Origin: Flammeovirgaceae bacterium UBA2338 | GTDB taxonomy: Bacteria > Bacteroidota > Bacteroidia > Cytophagales > Cyclobacteriaceae | Reading direction: 5' to 3' | Assembly (NCBI GenBank): GCA_002344795.1 | Contig: DDUM01000009.1 | Location: 1-34,785 of the forward strand | DNA: 34,785 nucleotides | In this document: one piece after another, positions 1 through 8,074 of the stretch | Layout of the letters: each line of letters begins with the position of its first letter | How positions within the stretch are numbered: the stretch's first letter is position 1 | The notes under the pieces: model-generated | Databases searched by the model: none | The model's input: only the letters and a program-made list of their open reading frames with translations | What the model was told of the DNA's origin: nothing | Translations under genes and position numbers: made by a program

Positions 1-90
1 GGCTGGACACCTTTTATAAAAGGTAAAATCAGATTAATGGCAGCAAAAAACCTCGGCACTTTTATTAGCAAGAATCCCATTTATAGTTAA
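1..90 (+). CDS. C-terminal end of an unidentified protein (partial at left edge)
   Basis: The first reading frame is open from base 1 to a TAA at 88-90. It gives a 29-residue C-terminus that begins GWTPFIKGK and ends FISKNPIYS. The basic and hydrophobic mix looks like ordinary protein, and the frame runs off the left edge, so this is probably the tail of a gene that starts outside the window. I cannot assign a family from so few residues. A chance open frame of 30 codons is possible. Confidence 0.45.
   Translation, partial: GWTPFIKGKIRLMAAKNLGTFISKNPIYS
9..24. repeat. 16-bp perfect palindrome
   Basis: ACCTTTTATAAAAGGT reads the same on both strands. It lies inside the probable coding tail at 1-90 (codons for T-P-F-I-K-G), so it may be a coincidence of codon use. 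It has no T-tract and does not look like a terminator. Confidence 0.3.
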
Positions 91-153
91 AGAGAGCCCA
101 TTTCCTGCGATTTCGGGATACTTACATTAAAAAGGAAATCACAAAAATTATCC

Positions 154-161
154 TATCTTTG
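154..161 (+). promoter_or_regulatory. Candidate -7 promoter element for the RRM gene
   Basis: TATCTTTG matches the Bacteroidota -7 consensus TAnnTTTG exactly. There is no clear TTG about 20 bases upstream, so the -33 half is weak. Transcription from here would give a leader of about 95 bases before the RRM start codon, and that leader would contain the short frame at 187-267. Confidence 0.4.
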
Positions 162-186
162 TTAAGGCCAAGCTTTGAATAATCAT

Positions 187-267
187 ATGGCGGTACAGTT
201 TGATAAACCTATCGTCATTAATAAAGTGGCCATTAAAAATTGTAACTTAATTTTTCAACACCCATGA
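187..267 (+). CDS. Possible 26-codon leader ORF coupled to the RRM gene
   Basis: An ATG at 187 opens a 26-codon frame (starts MAVQFDKP, ends NLIFQHP) whose TGA at 265-267 overlaps the RRM start codon as ATGA. Such an overlap permits translational coupling, and the RRM gene has no Shine-Dalgarno sequence of its own. The peptide has no recognisable domain. Nothing beyond position, overlap and lack of stops supports it, so it may be chance. Confidence 0.25.
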   Translation: MAVQFDKPIVINKVAIKNCNLIFQHP

Positions 268-542
268 ACATTTACGTAGCCAACATCCCCTGGAAGGCAT
301 CAGAAGAAGAACTAAGGGCGCTTTTCGCAGAATACGGTGAAATCGACTCAGCAAAAATTATCACTGACAAATTTACACAGCGAAGCCGAGGTTTTGGCTT
401 TGTGGAAATGAAAGATGATGATGCCGCTCGAAGGGCCATCACAGAGTTAAACGGACAAGATTTTATGGGCAAGAACCTTGTCGTAAATGAAGCACGTCCT
501 AAAGAAGACCGCGGTGGAGGCGGTGGTGGATATAGATCTTAA
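264..542 (+). CDS. RRM-domain RNA-binding protein
   Basis: This 92-residue protein is a single RNA recognition motif followed by a short glycine-rich tail. RNP2 is IYVANI (residues 3-8) and RNP1 is RGFGFVEM (42-49), with the aromatic residues that stack on RNA bases. The tail (84-92) is mostly glycine and ends YRS. Small single-RRM proteins of this type are abundant in Bacteroidota, where some (RbpB in Bacteroides) bind mRNAs and small RNAs. They are thought to stand in part for Hfq/ProQ-type post-transcriptional regulators. The start at 264 is the natural beginning of the RRM beta-1 strand. The gene is monocistronic, with a strong terminator 2 bases after the stop. The RNA targets cannot be read from sequence. 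Confidence 0.93.
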   Translation: MNIYVANIPWKASEEELRALFAEYGEIDSAKIITDKFTQRSRGFGFVEMKDDDAARRAITELNGQDFMGKNLVVNEARPKEDRGGGGGGYRS

Positions 543-543
543 T

Positions 544-575
544 AAAAAAAGCCAGATGATCCTCTGGCTTTTTTA
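544..575. terminator. Bidirectional rho-independent terminator
   Basis: AGCCAGA (550-556) pairs with TCTGGCT (563-569) around a 6-base loop, with A6 before and T6 after. The A- and T-tracts make it work in either direction. It would end the RRM transcript (+) and the FtsX permease transcript (-), whose stop codon is only about 15 bases away. Confidence 0.88.
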
Positions 576-589
576 TTACATATCATCCG

Positions 590-3037
590 TTATTGACTGC
601 GTAAAGATTGCACAGGGTTCCTAACGGCTGCCTTTATCGATTGGAAACTTACCGTCAACCCGGCCACCAGAAAAGCGGCCGCCCCCGAAATCAGAATTGT
701 CCATACACTAATTTGAATACGGTAGGCAAAATTTTGTAACCACCAGTTCTCCATTACAAACCATGCTACCGGTATGGCCATCAAAAATGATATTAAAACC
801 ATTTTGGTAAAATCCTTAGACAGCAAAGCAAGGATTCTTCCTGTACTTGCTCCCAAAACTTTACGAATTCCAATTTCCTTAGTGCGAAGGCTGGCCGTGT
901 AGGCAGAGAGTGCAAAAAGACCAATACAGGCTACAAAAATGGCTAATCCAGAAAATACAGCAAATAACTTACCCGTACGTTGATCGGCTTCGTAGTTTGC
1001 TTTCAAGTCTTCATCAAGAAATGTAAACTTAAAAGGTTGTTCCGGAGCAATCTCCCGCCACTTACTTTCTGCCATTTGAATAGCTTCCTGAATTTGTCCA
1101 GGCTTTACTCTTGCCAAGGCATAGGTCATTCCACCCCCAAAGGTTTCCGTATTTTGAATGACCAATGGGGTAACCTGATCATGGAGGGATTGAAAATTAA
1201 AGTCTTTAACTACTCCAATCACGGTAAATTCCAATGAAATATTACCCTGGAGTGTTTGACGTATGTTGTTCAACTTCCTACCAATAGGATCTTTATACCC
1301 CATCACTTTAGCGGCTGACTCATTGAGTACGATGGTGAGTGAATCATTCGTATCCTCATAAAACCATTTGCCCTCAAGCAATTCCAGGCCCAGTATTTCC
1401 GGCATTCGATCGCTGACAACCATGGATTTAGTAGTTAAGATTTCTGATGATCCTTCTGGCTGAAATTGAATCCCGAAAAAATCACTTTGCCTCCCAGGTA
1501 AAGATCCACTCCCTGACACATCCACAAATGAACCAGATCGCCTAAGCTCCTCCACATATGTTTTTGCGGTTTGAGAATCAAGATTAAACATACGTTCAAC
1601 CACTAACATTTGATCTTTATCAAATCCCAATGACTTCTCCCGCATATATGTCATCTGTTGTTGAATCACCAATGTGCCTATCATTAGAACAATTGAAATC
1701 CAGAATTGAAATATCACCAAGCTATTTCTAATCCATTGTCCTTTTTGATTGCCCGTAAAATTACCTTTCAGCACTACTACAGGATTGAAGGAAGACAAGA
1801 CAAACGAAGGGTAAACGCCTGCTAGAAAACCCACGAAAATTGTTATCCCCAAAAGCACGGTAATATTAAGAGGACTAAATATCAATTGAAGCGACTTCCC
1901 TGTTAGGTCATTAAAATAGGGAAGCGCAAGAATAATTATGATAACGGCCAACGCTACCCCAATGAAGCTCAATACAAAAGATTCTGTAAGAAATTGAAAC
2001 ACGAGGTGTTTCTTGAATGACCCCATTGTTTTCCGCACTCCTACTTCCTTTGCACGCTCAGCAGAGCGGGCAGTGGCAAGGTTCATAAAATTAATGCAGG
2101 CAATAAAGAGGATTAAAATCGCCACCGAAATCATAATGTAGACAGATGTGATGTTACCCCCCGGCTGAATCTTTCCCTCGAGGTTAGTAGGATCTAAATG
2201 AATAGAAGTTAAGGGTTGCAAAAAATACCTGTACCCATTCCCTTCTTTCTTGTAATCCTCCCAGGATTTACCAAGATCGCGTTCGATTTGCGCAGAAGCA
2301 TAAGTCTCCACCATTTGGGGAAATTTGGATTCCAATGCCTTGTAGTCTGCCCCAGGGATAAGTTTGAAGTAACAATTCGCAGAAAAACCCGTGAAGTTTT
2401 CTATTTCGATAAAGGGAAAGGTTTGCAGCGATACCAGCATGTCAAACTTCATATGGGAGTTATCAGGCACATCCTCACAAACAGCAGTTACTGTAAACTC
2501 CCCAAACCCAGTAGTTATCGTCTTTCCAATGGGGTCTTCATCACCAAAATACCTGAGAGCCGTACTTTCCGTCATCACCATATCATTGGCATTGTGCAAT
2601 AGCTTAACCTCATCACCCTTAATAATTTTAAAACTAAAAATCGAAAAGAAATTGCTATCAGCAGCAAACACAAAGCTCTCCTCAAACTCTTTCTTTTCAT
2701 CTCGCTCATTTTTGTAGGAAATTAAAGTGTTTCCAAATGGCCCTACCAAAAGAGTAGCACTTTCAATTTCAGCGTAATCCCTTACTGCTACATTGGCAAA
2801 TGAGTGGGGTATTCCAGAATAATAAGTAGAGTGATCAGGATAGATTCTTTCCAGAACCATCTTATGAACCTGATCTGCATCTTTATAAAATTTATCATAG
2901 GAAAATTCATTCTGCACAAATAGGGCTATCAGTAAACAACTGGCAATGCCTACTGCAAGCCCTACTATGTTAATAAATGTATATCCCTTTTGTCGCAACA
3001 GGGATCGGATGGCGAGTTTGAAATTATTTTTAAGCAT
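590..3037 (-). CDS. FtsX/MacB-family ABC transporter permease
   Basis: The 815-residue membrane protein has the double layout usual for Bacteroidota permeases. A first transmembrane helix (about 21-43, after LAIRSLLRQKGYTFINIVGLA) is followed by a MacB-type periplasmic domain. Then comes an FtsX three-helix block (about 295-430) with the cytoplasmic ERAKEVGVRKTMGS motif. A second such half ends in another FtsX block (about 680-815) with RTKEIGIRKVLGAS. The length is normal for the family (about 780-820). These permeases work with a separate LolD/MacB-like ATPase in mechanotransmission, efflux or lipoprotein handling. No ATPase gene is adjacent, so the partner is elsewhere and the substrate is unknown. 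The gene stands alone, 159 bases from the hydroxyproline cluster on the same strand. Confidence 0.92.
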   Translation of the reverse strand: MLKNNFKLAIRSLLRQKGYTFINIVGLAVGIASCLLIALFVQNEFSYDKFYKDADQVHKMVLERIYPDHSTYYSGIPHSFANVAVRDYAEIESATLLVGPFGNTLISYKNERDEKKEFEESFVFAADSNFFSIFSFKIIKGDEVKLLHNANDMVMTESTALRYFGDEDPIGKTITTGFGEFTVTAVCEDVPDNSHMKFDMLVSLQTFPFIEIENFTGFSANCYFKLIPGADYKALESKFPQMVETYASAQIERDLGKSWEDYKKEGNGYRYFLQPLTSIHLDPTNLEGKIQPGGNITSVYIMISVAILILFIACINFMNLATARSAERAKEVGVRKTMGSFKKHLVFQFLTESFVLSFIGVALAVIIIILALPYFNDLTGKSLQLIFSPLNITVLLGITIFVGFLAGVYPSFVLSSFNPVVVLKGNFTGNQKGQWIRNSLVIFQFWISIVLMIGTLVIQQQMTYMREKSLGFDKDQMLVVERMFNLDSQTAKTYVEELRRSGSFVDVSGSGSLPGRQSDFFGIQFQPEGSSEILTTKSMVVSDRMPEILGLELLEGKWFYEDTNDSLTIVLNESAAKVMGYKDPIGRKLNNIRQTLQGNISLEFTVIGVVKDFNFQSLHDQVTPLVIQNTETFGGGMTYALARVKPGQIQEAIQMAESKWREIAPEQPFKFTFLDEDLKANYEADQRTGKLFAVFSGLAIFVACIGLFALSAYTASLRTKEIGIRKVLGASTGRILALLSKDFTKMVLISFLMAIPVAWFVMENWWLQNFAYRIQISVWTILISGAAAFLVAGLTVSFQSIKAAVRNPVQSLRSQ

Positions 3038-3196
3038 TCGGTTGGGAGTTGGGGTTGACAGGAAACGCTAAGAATAAGTGTGACATACCATAAATCAATT
3101 ATCTGAATTTACGGTAAACGTTACCTTAAGTTCTAATAATATTTCCCTAATTACCCAAATACGGATAGTATCAGCTCAAGAGACCTAAAAATGAGG

Positions 3197-4444
3197 TTAA
3201 TTAAAGCGTTCCGGATCAAAAGCAGATAAACCTACATCTGGCTTTTTTCCATCCATGAGGTCAGCCACAACCCTTCCCGTACCAGGGCCCAGGCTAATAC
3301 CCAACATAGAATGCCCTGTGGCCACAATCAGATTTTGGAGTTGTTTGCTTCGTCCAACATAGGGCAGTCCATCAGGGGAACAAGGCCTCAGCCCATGCCA
3401 AACTTTTTCTTTGCCAGGAACATCCACCTTCATTTCGGGATAGTACTTCGGTATCGATTCTACTATTCCACGTACACGGTTCATACTGATCTTATGATTA
3501 ACCCTGGTAATCTCCATAGTGCCACCGAATCGCAGATTATTCTCCATCGGTGTCACTGCTACTTTTGCTTCCAGGAAGATTGAGGGAATTCGTACATTTT
3601 TCTGAATATTGTTCAAAGTAAAACTATATCCCTTTCCTGCTTGCATAGGTAATGAAAGCTGAAGTCGCTTGGCAACTGTTCCAGACCATGATCCCGCAGC
3701 CAATATTACCTCGTCAAATGAATAATTACCCAGGTTGGTTGTCAGTTCTTGTATCTTATTATTTTCAATTCTAAAATCGAAAACCTCACAATCCGTTTTA
3801 AACTCCACCCCAGCCTCTTTAAGGTAGTGGATCAGTCCATTGATAAAATGTTGAGGGGTAAGATGTGCATCTCCGGGAAAATAAACTCCACCCCTCACAT
3901 CTACTCTTACGTCAGGCTCCATATCCTGCACTTGTTCTGCCGTTAGCACCCTGGCCTCTACTCCATAATGATTGGCTATCTCCGCTGTCTCTCTTTCTTC
4001 ACTTTCAATTTCTTCAGTTTTGTACAACATCAACAAACCTCTTTCATGATAACCAAAATCAAATGGCAGTTTTTTTGCCATTTGTTGATACAACGATTTG
4101 CTATAATAACTCAATTCCTTCAATGCGGGAATCGCGTTATCTACGTTAGCCTGGCTGGAATTCCTATAAAATAGATAACCCCACTTAAGAAGATCCGGGT
4201 TTAGACTTGGTCTGACATAAAAAGGACTTTTCGAATTAAACATCCAACGGATACCTTTTGATATCATTCCGGGAGCTGCCAAAGGAATAAAGTGACTGGG
4301 AACTATCATTCCTGCATTACCAAAAGAGCAACCCTCTTGAAGGTTACCCTTTTCAATAACAGTAACCTTATGGCCCGCCTGGGTCAAATAGTATGCAGAC
4401 GTAAGTCCTATTATTCCTCCTCCTATTATACCAACATTGCTCAT
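3197..4444 (-). CDS. FAD-dependent D-hydroxyproline dehydrogenase (DadA/DAAO-like)
   Basis: The 415-residue oxidoreductase has an N-terminal FAD-binding Rossmann motif, GGGIIG (residues 8-13), with Glu31 ending the second strand. The C-terminus carries the family's second flavin motif, GHSMLGISLGPGTGR. Overall it belongs to the DadA / glycine oxidase family of amine-oxidising flavoproteins. It lies 6 bases downstream of the hydroxyproline epimerase, and the other pathway enzymes are upstream. The expected reaction is therefore oxidation of cis-4-hydroxy-D-proline to delta1-pyrroline-4-hydroxy-2-carboxylate, with electrons passing to the respiratory chain or oxygen. Substrate is inferred from context; the family also includes general D-amino-acid dehydrogenases. 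It is the last gene of the cluster, and I see no clear terminator after it. Confidence 0.88.
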   Translation of the reverse strand: MSNVGIIGGGIIGLTSAYYLTQAGHKVTVIEKGNLQEGCSFGNAGMIVPSHFIPLAAPGMISKGIRWMFNSKSPFYVRPSLNPDLLKWGYLFYRNSSQANVDNAIPALKELSYYSKSLYQQMAKKLPFDFGYHERGLLMLYKTEEIESEERETAEIANHYGVEARVLTAEQVQDMEPDVRVDVRGGVYFPGDAHLTPQHFINGLIHYLKEAGVEFKTDCEVFDFRIENNKIQELTTNLGNYSFDEVILAAGSWSGTVAKRLQLSLPMQAGKGYSFTLNNIQKNVRIPSIFLEAKVAVTPMENNLRFGGTMEITRVNHKISMNRVRGIVESIPKYYPEMKVDVPGKEKVWHGLRPCSPDGLPYVGRSKQLQNLIVATGHSMLGISLGPGTGRVVADLMDGKKPDVGLSAFDPERFN

Positions 4445-4450
4445 AAGAAA

Positions 4451-5449
4451 CTAGATAACCTGAAATCCATGCGCATAAGGATCATCATCATCTATGATGA
4501 TCGTGTTGTATCCGGTAACCATCGCCCACCCTTCAATACTCGGGATTATGGCTGGCTTACCATCCAACTCGGTCACTTCCTCTATTCTTCCGATGAATTT
4601 AGAGCCAATAATACTTTCATGAATGAATGGCTCTCCTTGCTTTAGTTTTCCTTTGGCATACCATTGCGCAAGTCTTGCAGAAGTACCCGTACCACAGGGT
4701 GAACGATCTATCGCCTTGTCTCCGTAAAACACTGCATTACGGGCTGTGGCGTTCGGATCAATAGTGGCACCCGTCCAAAGAATATGACTGCATCCATTGA
4801 TCGTAGGGTTTTCGGGATGGACAAAGTCATACTTATCATTGATGTTCTTTCTCAAGGCTCTGCTCCAACCTACCAATTGATCGGCCGTATAGTTCTCAAT
4901 CCCTCTAAAATTTGATTGCACATCTACAATGGCATAAAAATTTCCTCCATAGGAAACATCTAAAGTAAGTTCACCCAAATCAGGACACTCGGCAGTAAGG
5001 TTTTCAGCAGCGAGATAAGCTTTTACATTTTTAAGTTTTACAGACTTTACTTTCTTTCCTTCCTGTACATATTCAATCAACACAAGTCCTGCGGGTGTTT
5101 CCAGTCTAAGCTTGCCTGGTGTCTTGGGCACAACCAATCCTTCCTCTATGGCTATCGTTACCGTACCTATTGTACCATGACCGCACATGGGCAAACAGCC
5201 ACTGGTTTCAATAAATAAAACACCAATATCGTTTTGGGGATCTGAGGGTGGATATAAAATACTTCCACTCATCATGTCGTGGCCGCGGGGTTCAAACATC
5301 AGTCCTTTCCTTATCCAATCAAACTCTTTTAAAAAATGTTGCCGCCTTTCACTCATGTTAGCTCCTTGCAACAGGGGACCCCCTCCTGCCACCAGCCGAA
5401 CCGGGTTACCACAAGTGTGTGCATCGATACAAAAGAATGTTTTTCTCAT
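4451..5449 (-). CDS. 4-hydroxyproline 2-epimerase (proline racemase family)
   Basis: The 332-residue protein interconverts trans-4-hydroxy-L-proline and cis-4-hydroxy-D-proline, the first step of bacterial hydroxyproline use. It has both catalytic cysteines of the proline racemase family: Cys89 in MCGHGTIG and Cys252 in SPCGTGTSA. A Thr in the second place would mark a trans-3-hydroxyproline dehydratase, so two Cys point to an epimerase or racemase. The N-terminal FFCIDAHTCGNPVRLV segment and the length are typical of 4-hydroxyproline epimerases (called HypRE or LhpA elsewhere). It is 6 bases upstream of the FAD dehydrogenase and 42 bases downstream of the cyclodeaminase-family gene, consistent with an operon. 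Confidence 0.93.
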   Translation of the reverse strand: MRKTFFCIDAHTCGNPVRLVAGGGPLLQGANMSERRQHFLKEFDWIRKGLMFEPRGHDMMSGSILYPPSDPQNDIGVLFIETSGCLPMCGHGTIGTVTIAIEEGLVVPKTPGKLRLETPAGLVLIEYVQEGKKVKSVKLKNVKAYLAAENLTAECPDLGELTLDVSYGGNFYAIVDVQSNFRGIENYTADQLVGWSRALRKNINDKYDFVHPENPTINGCSHILWTGATIDPNATARNAVFYGDKAIDRSPCGTGTSARLAQWYAKGKLKQGEPFIHESIIGSKFIGRIEEVTELDGKPAIIPSIEGWAMVTGYNTIIIDDDDPYAHGFQVI

Positions 5450-5491
5450 AAATAGTTATGCCCAGTAATGGATACTTAATTATTTTGTTAA

Positions 5492-6442
5492 TTAATCAGC
5501 CCCAGTCTTATCATAAGCATCAAAAACCAGTGTGGCTCCTGCCAAATCTTCAAGTGCATGTCCCACAGATTTGAAGCAGGTAATTTCCATTTCGTTTTTT
5601 CTTCCCTCTTTCTTTGACTGACACAATTCAAATAAATCAGAAAGAATATGGTCTCTGGTGATTACACCTTCTCGCAATGGAATAGCCAGATCACCTGTTT
5701 CCGTTGTCGCTCCTTCATAATTATCAACATGAATACTTACAGTAGATATAAATTCATCATCTACCTCACGCATGTCTGGTTTGTAGGCCCCTACCAAGTC
5801 ATAGTGCTGCCCTGCCTTGATGTTCTTACCAAAGATCAGTGGTGTTGGGCTTAAGGTAGCGCAGGAGATAATATCAGCCTCCTCCACATGTACAGTATAA
5901 TCTTTTACGGGAGTGATTTTAATTTCAGGAAATCGTTGAGCAATCGATTGAGATTTTTCAAAGTTTCTTCCCCATAAATACACTTTTGTAATCGGGCGTA
6001 CAGATGCATGTGCTTTAATTAAATCTGGTGCCAACGCTCCGTTTCCTATCATAAGCAAACACTTTGCATCCTTTCTGGAAAGATAGCCTGACGCCAAAGC
6101 AGATGCCGCTGCCGTTCTTTTGTTGGTCAGCACTTTGGCATCTAAGATCGCCTTGAGAGTACCTTTCTGCAAATCAAAAAGCAGGTAGCTTCCTTGAATA
6201 GTAGGCAGGTTGTATTTGCTGTTGTTGGGAGATACGTTAACTACTTTAACTCCTAAGTTCTCTCCATCATCCCAGGCCGGCATAAGTAACAGCGTAGACT
6301 CCACACCCTCTTTGGGGTTAGGATATTGATGATGATGTCGTTTAGGAATTTTATACTGTTTTTGAAAAGCCGACCTCAACGCTTCAATTAAAGCAGGATA
6401 GTGGGAATACTTTTCAATTTCTTCTGCATCGATAAATCGCAT
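5492..6442 (-). CDS. Ornithine cyclodeaminase / mu-crystallin family protein
   Basis: I place the start at 6442 (MRFIDAEEIEKYS, 316 aa) rather than at the in-frame ATG at 6487. The later site is 2 bases after the aldehyde dehydrogenase stop, has an AAGGGA sequence in front, and matches the family N-terminus. It has the NAD(P)-binding motif GNGALA (133-138), the substrate Lys in GVKVVNVSPN (Lys66) and the conserved Arg in NKRTAAASALAS (Arg109). Members include ornithine cyclodeaminase, alanine dehydrogenase and delta1-pyrroline-2-carboxylate reductase (LhpI). In a hydroxyproline cluster an imine reductase acting on a pyrroline carboxylate is the likeliest role, but the linear 4-hydroxyproline pathway does not need it. 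The exact reaction is therefore open. Confidence 0.85.
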   Translation of the reverse strand: MRFIDAEEIEKYSHYPALIEALRSAFQKQYKIPKRHHHQYPNPKEGVESTLLLMPAWDDGENLGVKVVNVSPNNSKYNLPTIQGSYLLFDLQKGTLKAILDAKVLTNKRTAAASALASGYLSRKDAKCLLMIGNGALAPDLIKAHASVRPITKVYLWGRNFEKSQSIAQRFPEIKITPVKDYTVHVEEADIISCATLSPTPLIFGKNIKAGQHYDLVGAYKPDMREVDDEFISTVSIHVDNYEGATTETGDLAIPLREGVITRDHILSDLFELCQSKKEGRKNEMEITCFKSVGHALEDLAGATLVFDAYDKTGAD

Positions 6443-6444
6443 TG

Positions 6445-7941
6445 TTATATTCCCTTTCGTGTCAACTCCCCATTTACAGTTCTCCAAATACCTAAAGTAT
6501 TTGCATTTTTAAGCTCTTCTGGTAATAATGAATCGGGGAAGTTTTGAAAAGATACGGGTCTTGCAAATCTTTTAATCGCATCAGTACCCACTGCGGTAAA
6601 TCTGGAATCAGTAGTAGACGGAAAAGGACCACCATGATTTTGTGAAGGACAAACTTCAACACCCGTTGGAACACCATTGATGATTAACCTGCCTGCTTTC
6701 TCTATCAATATGTTCAGGAGGTTAGTATGTTTGGATATTTCTTCTTCTTCAGCAATAATACTGGATGTAAGTTGCCCATGAAGATGATTAACCACCTTAT
6801 TAAGCTCACCCATATTGGCACATCGAATGATCAACGAAAAAGGACCAAACACTTCTTCTGCAAGAGAAGGGTTATTTAAAAAAACAGATGCTTGCACTGA
6901 TGCTACTGTTGGCCTGCCTTGATTTTTGTCCCCAATTTTAGATTCAGTCTCTGACTGAACTTCCAGCTTCACCCCTTTTTGTGCAAGAGTTTCTGACAAA
7001 CGTTTCACATAATTGGCAGCTATGCCTTTATGCAGCATTTCAGCAGGAAGTGCCTTGCTGATCTCAGCTGAAAAGTTTTTAATAAACTGTTCGAGGCCTT
7101 CTCCTTCAACTGCAAGTACTAGTCCTGGATTGGTACAAAACTGTCCTACCCCAAGAACTAACGAAGAAGCCATCATAGTAGCCGTCTTTTCAAAATTCTT
7201 TTTGAGCGACTCGGGTAACAATATCACTGGGTTGATGCTACTCATCTCTGCAAACACCGGAATAGGCGTAGGGCGTTGGTTCGCCAAATCAAACAATGCC
7301 TTACCGCCAACAAACGAACCAGTGAAACCCACCGCGCTGGTTTTAGGATGCTTCACCAAAGCCTGACCTACTTCAAAACCTGCACCGTGCAAATGTTGAA
7401 AAACACCCGCAGGCATTCCTGTTTTACTCATTGCCTTCATTATCGCCCCAGCTACCAGCTCAGAAGTTTTAGCATGAGCAGGATGGGCTTTTACAATTAC
7501 TGGACATCCGGCAGCTAATGCTGACGCGGTATCACCGCCAGCTGTGGAATAGGCCAAAGGGAAATTAGCAGCCCCAAACACCACTACTGGTCCAAGTGCT
7601 ACTGATTTTTTTCTGATATCTGGTTTGGGAGCCGGAGCTCTATCGGGAATTGCAGTGTCTACTCTCGCTTCTACCCAGGACCCTTCTTCAATGTAATCCG
7701 CAAACATGCGACAATGCCCTGTTGTTCTGCCACGTTCACCAATGATCCTTGCTTCGGGTAGTGCAGTTTCAGCCATAGCTGTTTTCACCAGCTCATCACC
7801 CAAACCCTCAATTTCATCCGCAATGGCGCGTAAGAAGGAAGCCCTTTTCTTTCCACTAAAATTTTTGAAAGAGAGAAAAGCAACATGTGCCTCATTCATG
7901 GCAGCATCAACTTCAGCTAGAGTAGCATCTTTAAATGACAT
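6445..7941 (-). CDS. 2-oxoglutarate semialdehyde (2,5-dioxovalerate) dehydrogenase
   Basis: The 498-residue aldehyde dehydrogenase has the full active site: Asn126 in VFGAANFPLA, Lys151 in VIVKAHPAH, Glu232 in FAEMSSINP and the nucleophile Cys269 in GQFCTNPGLV. The FAEMSSINPV segment is typical of the NADP-type ketoglutarate-semialdehyde branch. It would oxidise 2-oxoglutarate semialdehyde to 2-oxoglutarate, the last step of hydroxyproline breakdown. The protein starts at SFKDATLAEVDAAMNEA and so lacks roughly 25-35 residues present at the N-terminus of many relatives. An in-frame TAG lies about 30 bases upstream, with no ATG in between, so the start at 7941 is forced unless a rare codon is used. 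Its stop is 2 bases before the next gene. Confidence 0.9.
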   Translation of the reverse strand: MSFKDATLAEVDAAMNEAHVAFLSFKNFSGKKRASFLRAIADEIEGLGDELVKTAMAETALPEARIIGERGRTTGHCRMFADYIEEGSWVEARVDTAIPDRAPAPKPDIRKKSVALGPVVVFGAANFPLAYSTAGGDTASALAAGCPVIVKAHPAHAKTSELVAGAIMKAMSKTGMPAGVFQHLHGAGFEVGQALVKHPKTSAVGFTGSFVGGKALFDLANQRPTPIPVFAEMSSINPVILLPESLKKNFEKTATMMASSLVLGVGQFCTNPGLVLAVEGEGLEQFIKNFSAEISKALPAEMLHKGIAANYVKRLSETLAQKGVKLEVQSETESKIGDKNQGRPTVASVQASVFLNNPSLAEEVFGPFSLIIRCANMGELNKVVNHLHGQLTSSIIAEEEEISKHTNLLNILIEKAGRLIINGVPTGVEVCPSQNHGGPFPSTTDSRFTAVGTDAIKRFARPVSFQNFPDSLLPEELKNANTLGIWRTVNGELTRKGI

Positions 7942-8023
7942 AATCTGTGTTTGTTTTAATTCCTTGTTTACCTACAAAAATAACAATTTGAGATTGGCAG
8001 CATCCCGTGCCCTGAAATCAATA

Positions 8024-8066
8024 ATCCAACATCCAGAATCCAGAATATAGTATCCAGAATCCAGAT
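8024..8066. repeat. Heptamer direct repeats (ATCCAGA x4)
   Basis: ATCCAGAATCCAGA occurs at 8031-8044 and again at 8052-8065, a 21-base period. Each copy is itself two ATCCAGA heptamers. The repeats fill the middle of the 133-base gap between the dapA-like gene and the aldehyde dehydrogenase, the only long gap inside the cluster. On the transcribed strand they read TCTGGAT. No stem-loop or terminator is evident. They could be a slippage-prone intergenic repeat or a binding site for a regulator. Confidence 0.7.
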
Positions 8067-8074
8067 CATTCCAT

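Noticed and set aside
2216..2602. 128-codon open frame on the plus strand
   Set aside because: Shadow of the FtsX permease gene; no plausible start context and no recognisable domain.
3113..3125. Inverted repeat GGTAA-ACG-TTACC upstream of the FtsX permease
   Set aside because: Only five base pairs with a 3-base centre and no matching promoter nearby; could be an operator, but the support is too thin.
6443..6487. Upstream ATG of the cyclodeaminase-family gene (15 extra residues)
   Set aside because: It would overlap the end of the aldehyde dehydrogenase gene by about 40 bases, and the extra residues do not fit the family. The ATG at 6442 has better spacing and a GGGA sequence upstream.
7013..7366. 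117-codon open frame on the plus strand
   Set aside because: Lies wholly inside the semialdehyde dehydrogenase gene on the opposite strand; composition mirrors that gene.
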